From Bacteroidota bacterium (GTDB lineage: Bacteria > Bacteroidota > Ignavibacteria > SZUA-365), in the NCBI GenBank assembly GCA_023432805.1, contig JAEYUG010000029.1, positions 1 through 18,092 of the forward strand: a stretch of 18,092 nucleotides of DNA. The letters are read 5' to 3'. How positions within the stretch are numbered: the stretch's first letter is position 1; every line of letters starts with the position of its first letter. A model generated the notes under the pieces. That model was not told where the DNA came from. It searched no databases and saw only the letters and a program-made list of their open reading frames with translations. The translations under genes were made by a program, and so were the position numbers. Of this stretch, positions 12,421-18,092 are shown piece after piece.

Positions 12421-12594
12421 CGCCATTCCAATTAGGATTTTCTACGTCCTGTTTCGGCGGGGAACGTACGCTGCTCGTTGAACCCGCATGACACGATGCG
12501 GCTGATGAGCGGGTCGGGAGTTTGCCGCACAAGCGCCTGCCGGTTGCGATCTGGACATTCATCGCTCTCACAATCCTCACCAAGGAGATCTGGC

Positions 12595-15500
12595 ATGTAC
12601 AGAACGATACACACCAGTCGCATGACGCTTCGAGGTCACCAGCACCACATGCGCATGCGCCTCATGCTGACGTCGCTGTGGCTGCTCGTCCTCATGCATG
12701 CAGCACCGGCACAGACCGGCGCGCCGGTCGACGCGCAGCAGATCGAGTATTATCGCGACTACGCGGTCATCACCACGACCTGCCAGACATGGGATGACGC
12801 GCAAGCACTCGTCGCGCGCATCACCGAGCGCGGTGGTACCGTGTCGATCATGCTGTCGCCACAGCGCTTCCTCGGGTGGGTGCCGGAGAGCGCCAGACGC
12901 GCGGTCGAACAGCTCGACCGCATCGCACAGGTCAATCCCTCGACCAGCATGAGCAAGCAGGTTCCTGTCGGACCCTATGCCGATGACGAGCGGGCTGGAC
13001 TCGAGCATTTTCTCGCAGCCAAGGCAGGCCTGCTCGGGCAACCGCGGCAGAACCAGGCAGCGACTTCCCAGGTCTCGTGCCTGGCTCCCACCGACGAGCG
13101 CGCACTCCCGAACATGCTCGGGGTGCTCGGTCGCATGTCCGACAGCGTCGCACGCGCGGAGCAAGTTCCGACCGATGTGTGGCAGGGGCGGATGCGTGAC
13201 AGCGTGCAATCGTTGCTCGGCATTCCACGCGGAGTGCTCTACGGCATCATCAATGCGGAAGTGTTTCTGCTCGAAAGCACGGGCGCAGGCGCAACAGACA
13301 ATTGGACCGTGGCGCAGGAGATGGGGTACATTTCCCAGATCTTCCGCGGCTTCGATTTCCTCTCTCGCGGTGCTGCAATCTATGGCAGGTCCCTGACATT
13401 CCGTTGCACGTTCTACCGCCCGTCCACGACCACCGTCGTCCGTGTCACTGGAGAGCCGATCAACTTCGTGCAGGCCAACGACTGGCAGCTTGTCAGGCAG
13501 GTCATGCGCAATCTCGGCTATGAAAATCCGTTCGGCGACCCGGGCTGGGGCTGGGTTGGGACGATCCTGACGCTCGGTGCGTGCATTCCATGCGACCTCG
13601 CCGCGGCATGGGGGGTCATCCCGGATGGGACCGAGAAGGAATTCGTTCGTGTGATGAAGTGGAATGACCGCCGTTCGGAGGAACTGCGGGTCGATCAGAC
13701 CATCAGTCTCTTCGTCAAGCTCGTGCCACCGGGTCGCACGCATCGCGCCTATGCACGAGCCGCGGGCACGGGGTATGTCGGCGGACAGCTCGTCGTTCCC
13801 GAACTCGGTTTGCGCCTCGACCTCCCGAACATTGTCATCGGTCCCTACACGATGCTGAGCACGGAGGAAACCGCACCGGTCATCGCACACGAGGTGTCGC
13901 ATCTCTTTGGTGCACCCGACGAGTACCGTGAAACAGCGGGAGACATGGACTGTCCCCAGGCTGGCTACAATTTCCGGGGAGCCGTCAATCACAACTGCGA
14001 AGTCACGAACCGCACCTCGGTGCGCGCACTGATGCGCAACAACACCGAGTTCAACATCACGAACATGGAGTTCAGCTCGGCAACGCCCGTGCATGTCGGG
14101 TGGACGCCGGGACCCGCGCGCACCATCCGCTTCCGCACCGTGCCTGCGGGCATCCCCATCACCATGCCGCTCTGGTTCGAATCGGGAGAGACCTTCTCCA
14201 ATCAGCGCGACCTGTTTCTCGGCGTCGGATACACGATTCCCAACGTAAGCGTGCCGGCCTTCTTCGACGTCGCGGGCACGCGCTACTACTTCGACGCGTG
14301 GTATGAGAACGTGCGTCCCTCCGGAGCGAGCACCCGCACGATCTACGGTGCGACACGCTCGATACGCATTGACAATACCATCAACGAATACGTCGCCCAG
14401 TACACGACCACGGGAGGCGGCATCACGACCGCGAACGGCACGCTCGAGGCACGCTTCGGCATGCAGGGCGTCGTATCGGGATCGCAGGGTCGCCTGCGCC
14501 TGCCCGGCATCGTGCTCGTCTGGCGCAGCACCCTGACATCGGGCGGAAGCTACGTCGTACAGCAGTTCACCGGTGGGGCGTGGAACGACATCCCCAACGG
14601 ATCATACATCATCGGGGTGTCGTCGCCCGGTTACTATTATGCCAACCTCTCTTCGCTGACGACGGGAGCGAACACCCCTTATCGACTGCGCGTGATTCCG
14701 GTGTCGCAGGCCGGTGCGCGCGGCACGCCTTCGAACGAGGTCACGATCACCACACGCGCCAACGGCATCGACTCGTACGCATACGATGCCAACGAGCCGA
14801 ATGACGTCCCCTCGTCAGCAACCGCGATCAGTTTCAACGCGGCGACAGACTCGTCGAAGACCGTGAACGCTGCCATCACCTACCTCCCGCAGGAGGAATT
14901 CGGGTTCTACTTCGATGCCGATCACTATGCAGTCAACGCCTCCGCGATCGGGTCGTACTCGCTGCGCGTGACCATCACAACGCGGCAGGGATCGGTATTC
15001 GAGCCGTACATCACGTTCCGCCCGACACCGGGCGCGACACCTGTTGAGGCCCGACGCGCCTTCGGCGGTGGCTGGTACTTCGATGTCACGCGCGACGGAA
15101 CGACCACGTTCACCGTCACGTCACGACGGGCAAGCTCCGACCTGATCGATCTGAACACGTCGGTGGGCAACTGGGGCGAGTACGTCATCACCGTGCGCGC
15201 CGTGCCGCCCCTGCTGAGCGGTATCGATCGCATCTGTCCTGACTGCCGGTCGATCGGTCGCGTGCCGATGGGCGGCGGTCGCATCTATCCCTTCGGCACC
15301 GCCATCCCGCAACAGCGCATATTCACGCAGGCAGGACTGCCCGTGCCGACCTCGATGCCCTTCGGCTTTATCGCCGATGCGGATCCCGGCTTCCAGTTCA
15401 CGGGATGGGAGGGGGATTTCGCGGGAACGAAAAATCCCGACACCCGCAGCCTCGATCCGAAGCTGATTCCCCCGGGCGACCTGCTGCTGCTCGCCAAGTT

Positions 15501-17841
15501 CACGCCGCTGCCACAGGGTCAGTACGAACTCGTCTACGAAATCCCCGAGGCATGGAAGTCCGTGCTCGGTGAATCACAACGCATCCGTGGCGGCATGGGC
15601 GAGGAGATCGACCTCGAACTCCCCGACGCCGCGATGAACGGATTCGACTTCCTCGGATGGGGCGGAACGCTCACCGCTGCCGACATCGTCTCGCCGTCCG
15701 AATGGAAGGTGAGTCCCAGAATCCGCGTCAAGCTCACGCGCCACCTGCTCGTCAAGCCGACCATCGTGCCACGCCCGTGCACGGGTTCGGGTCCCGTGGC
15801 CTTCACCCACACGCTGCTCGTCACCACGGCCGGCAGCGACAAGACGACACTCACCTACGGCATGCAGCCGAACGCGGGCGACGGCCTCGAAGCCGGGCAA
15901 AGCGAGCTGCCCCCGCTTCCCCCGACGCCGGTGCATGACGCACGCTTCCTCGGCATTGCCGGCGCCGCGCAGGGATCGCTCACCGACATTCGTGCGCTCA
16001 AGACATCCCACACCTACATCGGCAGCGTGCAGCCCGGAGACAACGGCAATCCCGTGCTCCTCAGCTGGGCACCGATTCCCTCGACGACACCGGGCATGTT
16101 CATGCTCACGATCGGCAACGACATGGTGAACATGCGCTCGACCACCTCGTATCGCGGGGACCTCGGATCGTCAAGCAGCTTCACCATCCGCGTCGAGCAG
16201 GATACCTGCCGCACGCTGCCGGCCGGCGAATTCACCGTCGCCGTGTCCGACGTCGACGCGAGCAACTTCCCCTTCGTGCGCGGACGCGTGTGCGTCACCG
16301 ACAAGCAGGGCAACCCCATCATGACCGTGCGTCCCTCCGACGTCATGATGCTCGAGAAGAAGGGCGGCGAACGGGCGCCCGGCATTCTGCGCGATTTCCG
16401 TCCCGCCGACGACTGCTACGTGTTCGAGGGCTTCATCGACAACACGACGCCACAGGACGACAAGAACAAGACCCGCGGCATCATCATCGTTGTGGGACTC
16501 CAGAATCCCAATGGGCAGGATGACGGCGATGCGACCATCACGCTTCCGGTGCCCGACCCCGGTTCCGAAACCGGCAACGACAATGGGAAGCCCAACACGG
16601 CCTACGACGTGCAGTTCGGCTCTGGCTGGCAGCTGGTCTCGATGCCGATCATGCTCACCGACACACGCGTTGCCGCGGTGTTCGGCGACGGATCGGTGCG
16701 GAGTCCGCTCTACGGATTCGATCCCGCTCTCGGCTACCGCACCGCCGATGCCATGACCTTCGGCAAGGGCTACTGGCTGCGCTTCTCGGCCGGTGGCAGC
16801 CGCACGGTAAACGGACTCGAGCGTACGATCTTCGAAGTCAGCGGACTGCCCGGCGTCGGTCAGGCGGCGGCGAACGGATGGAATCTCATCGGCGGCATCT
16901 CCTACGACGTGCCACTCGCATCCATCACGCAGACGCCCTCGAACGCGATCATCTCGATCTTCGAATTCGACAACGGCTACAAGCCGCCGACGGTCACGCT
17001 CAAGCGCGGGAAGGGCTACTGGGTCAAGCTGCAGCCCTCGTCGACGCTCCGCCTCGTGCGCTCCTTCACAGGCGATGGCGGCTCCGCATCGAAGACCACC
17101 ACCTTCTCGACCGAACACGAGCGCGTGCTCTCGACGCTGCCGCGTACGATCGGTTTGAGCGCCAGCGACGCGTCTGGTGCCGCAACCAGCCTCTTCCTCA
17201 CCCCGCAGGCCGCCGTCGACCGGCTCGACGACGCGGCACGCCAGGCCGCGGAGCTTCCGCCGACACCACCGTCCACCGCCTTCGACGCCCGCTTCGCCGG
17301 CGATGTCGGCTTCGCTGCCGATCTCGGCACGACGCAGTTGCGTTTGCAGGGTACCGCGCCGTGGCGGCTCGACATCGCACCGTCGACCCTCGACGGTCGC
17401 ATCGAACTGAGTCAAGTCGGGGGATCGCATCTCGGGTCCATCGACGTCCGCACAGGCGGCACCATCGTCATTCCGCAGCCTGCCGACGGAAGCTCCCTGG
17501 CCCGCGTGGTGCTGCATCGCGCCGCTGCCGCGGATCCCACCCCCACGGCGTTCGCACTCACGCAGAACTATCCGAATCCCTTCGCGGCCGGTGCTGCCGC
17601 CGCTTCCGCAACCGTCATCGGATACGACGTGGCCAGTGCTGCCACGGTCGAGCTTGTTGTCTACGACATGCTCGGTCGCGCGGTGCGCACGCTCGTCTCC
17701 AGCCTCGTCCCAGCCGGCCGGCACAGCACCCTGTGGAACGGCCTCGATGACGCGGGCCGCCCGGTTCCAGCCGGGACCTACATCTATGAACTGCGGGCTG
17801 CCGACACCAGGCTCGTCCGCCACCTGACCATCGTCCGTTGA
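12595..17841 (+). CDS. Giant T9SS-exported zincin-like metalloprotease (multidomain)
   Basis: The protein has 1748 residues. ATG 12595 follows AAGGAGAT at a good distance, and a signal peptide (LMLTSLWLLVLMHAAPAQ, cleavage near residue 40) comes next. A zincin core is marked by APVIAHEVSHLFGAPDEY. His432, Glu433 and His436 fit HExxH, and Asp442 may be the third zinc ligand (HExxHxxGxxD). Downstream are an FN3-like domain (about 628-722), a PPC-like domain (728-870, DANEPND), an InlB-like repeat (873-970, FTGWEGDF), two LPPLPP/DARF-type modules (about 1065-1120 and 1505-1568), paired GWxLVS...GYW modules (1344-1490), and a T9SS type A sorting domain (1650-1748, FALTQNYPNPF, then DMLGRAVRTL, AGRHSTLWNG and PAGTYIYELRA). 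It is predicted to be moved across the outer membrane by T9SS and attached or released as an extracellular peptidase. Substrate is unknown. Confidence 0.88.
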   Translation: MYRTIHTSRMTLRGHQHHMRMRLMLTSLWLLVLMHAAPAQTGAPVDAQQIEYYRDYAVITTTCQTWDDAQALVARITERGGTVSIMLSPQRFLGWVPESARRAVEQLDRIAQVNPSTSMSKQVPVGPYADDERAGLEHFLAAKAGLLGQPRQNQAATSQVSCLAPTDERALPNMLGVLGRMSDSVARAEQVPTDVWQGRMRDSVQSLLGIPRGVLYGIINAEVFLLESTGAGATDNWTVAQEMGYISQIFRGFDFLSRGAAIYGRSLTFRCTFYRPSTTTVVRVTGEPINFVQANDWQLVRQVMRNLGYENPFGDPGWGWVGTILTLGACIPCDLAAAWGVIPDGTEKEFVRVMKWNDRRSEELRVDQTISLFVKLVPPGRTHRAYARAAGTGYVGGQLVVPELGLRLDLPNIVIGPYTMLSTEETAPVIAHEVSHLFGAPDEYRETAGDMDCPQAGYNFRGAVNHNCEVTNRTSVRALMRNNTEFNITNMEFSSATPVHVGWTPGPARTIRFRTVPAGIPITMPLWFESGETFSNQRDLFLGVGYTIPNVSVPAFFDVAGTRYYFDAWYENVRPSGASTRTIYGATRSIRIDNTINEYVAQYTTTGGGITTANGTLEARFGMQGVVSGSQGRLRLPGIVLVWRSTLTSGGSYVVQQFTGGAWNDIPNGSYIIGVSSPGYYYANLSSLTTGANTPYRLRVIPVSQAGARGTPSNEVTITTRANGIDSYAYDANEPNDVPSSATAISFNAATDSSKTVNAAITYLPQEEFGFYFDADHYAVNASAIGSYSLRVTITTRQGSVFEPYITFRPTPGATPVEARRAFGGGWYFDVTRDGTTTFTVTSRRASSDLIDLNTSVGNWGEYVITVRAVPPLLSGIDRICPDCRSIGRVPMGGGRIYPFGTAIPQQRIFTQAGLPVPTSMPFGFIADADPGFQFTGWEGDFAGTKNPDTRSLDPKLIPPGDLLLLAKFTPLPQGQYELVYEIPEAWKSVLGESQRIRGGMGEEIDLELPDAAMNGFDFLGWGGTLTAADIVSPSEWKVSPRIRVKLTRHLLVKPTIVPRPCTGSGPVAFTHTLLVTTAGSDKTTLTYGMQPNAGDGLEAGQSELPPLPPTPVHDARFLGIAGAAQGSLTDIRALKTSHTYIGSVQPGDNGNPVLLSWAPIPSTTPGMFMLTIGNDMVNMRSTTSYRGDLGSSSSFTIRVEQDTCRTLPAGEFTVAVSDVDASNFPFVRGRVCVTDKQGNPIMTVRPSDVMMLEKKGGERAPGILRDFRPADDCYVFEGFIDNTTPQDDKNKTRGIIIVVGLQNPNGQDDGDATITLPVPDPGSETGNDNGKPNTAYDVQFGSGWQLVSMPIMLTDTRVAAVFGDGSVRSPLYGFDPALGYRTADAMTFGKGYWLRFSAGGSRTVNGLERTIFEVSGLPGVGQAAANGWNLIGGISYDVPLASITQTPSNAIISIFEFDNGYKPPTVTLKRGKGYWVKLQPSSTLRLVRSFTGDGGSASKTTTFSTEHERVLSTLPRTIGLSASDASGAATSLFLTPQAAVDRLDDAARQAAELPPTPPSTAFDARFAGDVGFAADLGTTQLRLQGTAPWRLDIAPSTLDGRIELSQVGGSHLGSIDVRTGGTIVIPQPADGSSLARVVLHRAAAADPTPTAFALTQNYPNPFAAGAAAASATVIGYDVASAATVELVVYDMLGRAVRTLVSSLVPAGRHSTLWNGLDDAGRPVPAGTYIYELRAADTRLVRHLTIVR

Positions 17842-17858
17842 GCCGAGGAGCCATGACC

Positions 17859-18092
17859 ATGACACGACACATCCGTTTCACATCGCGCCTCCTCATCGCC
17901 GCCGCTGTGCTGCTGCTCCATCCCGCGACCGGCAGCGCGCAGTCACATGCCCGCCGGGCATCGCTGCAGATGATCGTCACCAACAACCACGGTCAGCAGG
18001 TGCTGCTGACCGCCGGACTCCATGAATCGGCGAGCGCCACGCTCGACGCGGGCCAGGGGGCGCCGGGACTGCCGCCCGTGGCCCCCCCCGCA
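17859..18092 (+). CDS. Secreted protein, N-terminus only (runs off window)
   Basis: The visible 78 residues start MTRHIRFTSRLLIAAAVLLL and continue to a signal-peptidase site near GSAQ-S. ATG 17859 is chosen because GAGGAG stands eight bases ahead; ATG 17853 is in frame but only two bases from it. The mature start (LQMIVTNNHGQQVLLTAGLH, then LDAGQGAPGLPPVAPPA) has the same pattern as two modules in the preceding protease (for example LTYGMQPNAGDGLEAG, ELPPLPPTP). The gene follows the protease stop by 17 bases, so the two are likely co-transcribed. No catalytic motif is visible yet. The frame remains open through the last base, where a run of C precedes GCA. Confidence 0.8.
   Translation, partial: MTRHIRFTSRLLIAAAVLLLHPATGSAQSHARRASLQMIVTNNHGQQVLLTAGLHESASATLDAGQGAPGLPPVAPPA

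Larger units (their letters stand above)
12242..12594. other. 353-bp divergent intergenic region
   Basis: No gene is supported here. The region carries the ribosome site of the DUF1801 gene, a tandem 21-bp repeat (12327-12368), a promoter candidate for the giant protease (12390-12420) and about 170 bases of probable leader. The plus-strand frame stays open from 12478, but the first 39 codons lack a ribosome site and a signal peptide, so they are treated as untranslated. Confidence 0.6.

Noticed and set aside
11801..12583. Longer 260-codon version of the DUF1801 protein
   Set aside because: The extra N-terminal residues cover the tandem repeat and intergenic region, contain repeated ISCTAAA-type low-complexity sequence and have no ribosome site; ATG 12241 is preceded by AAAGGAG.
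12478..12594. N-terminal extension of the giant protease from 12478
   Set aside because: No ribosome site, and it would bury the signal peptide behind about 60 polar residues; ATG 12595 has AAGGAGAT in the right place.
16171..17865. 564-codon minus-strand open frame across the giant protease
   Set aside because: Antisense shadow of the sorting-domain end of the plus-strand protein; no motif, low-complexity Arg/Gly-rich translation.

Overview
The window is a high-GC bacterial segment most consistent with the Chlorobi/Ignavibacteria/Kapabacteria side of the Bacteroidota-FCB group. Evidence: a 1748-residue secreted protein ends in a type IX secretion (T9SS) type A sorting domain with the NYPNPF signature, the other secreted products carry AQ-type signal peptidase sites, and IPT/TIG, PPC and FN3 modules are frequent. 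The taxon is an inference; no rRNA or marker gene is present.

Left part (1-4330): a worn accessory region. The left edge is the 5' part of an IS5-type insertion sequence (terminal end at about 772) that has landed in a secreted, probably subtilisin-like protease gene. That gene also carries a one-base frameshift in an 8-base homopolymer (1249-1256). A gene-poor stretch with two good hairpins follows, then a small C39-like cysteine peptidase (1904-2449), a lipoprotein with a structured leader (2498-3514), and a decayed AAA/DUF4143 ATPase (about 3714-4330). The ATPase lacks its P-loop half and the middle of the DUF4143 region. Its reading frame runs into the lipoprotein frame and creates a false 603-codon fusion.

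Middle part (4331-12241): a 976-residue secreted papain-like cysteine peptidase candidate (minus strand) has an unusual order: signal peptide, sorting-domain-like module, ZU5-like sandwich, Cys-His-Asp core, three IPT/TIG domains. It is divergent from a two-gene operon encoding an SNF2/SWI2 ATPase and a SWIM zinc-finger protein, overlapping by 4 bases. Convergent to that operon is a tightly coupled DUF1801-DUF2200 pair.

Right part (12242-18092): a leader with a possible promoter and a perfect tandem 21-bp repeat precedes a giant T9SS-exported zincin-like metalloprotease (HEVSH...D). A second secreted protein gene starts 17 bases after it and runs off the window. The second gene begins with a module that also occurs twice inside the metalloprotease, so the two probably form an operon of related exported proteins.

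Overall, the window encodes several predicted exported or peptidase-like products (subtilase remnant, C39-like, papain-like, zincin) around a nucleic-acid-remodelling operon. No tRNA, rRNA, CRISPR array or phage module was seen.
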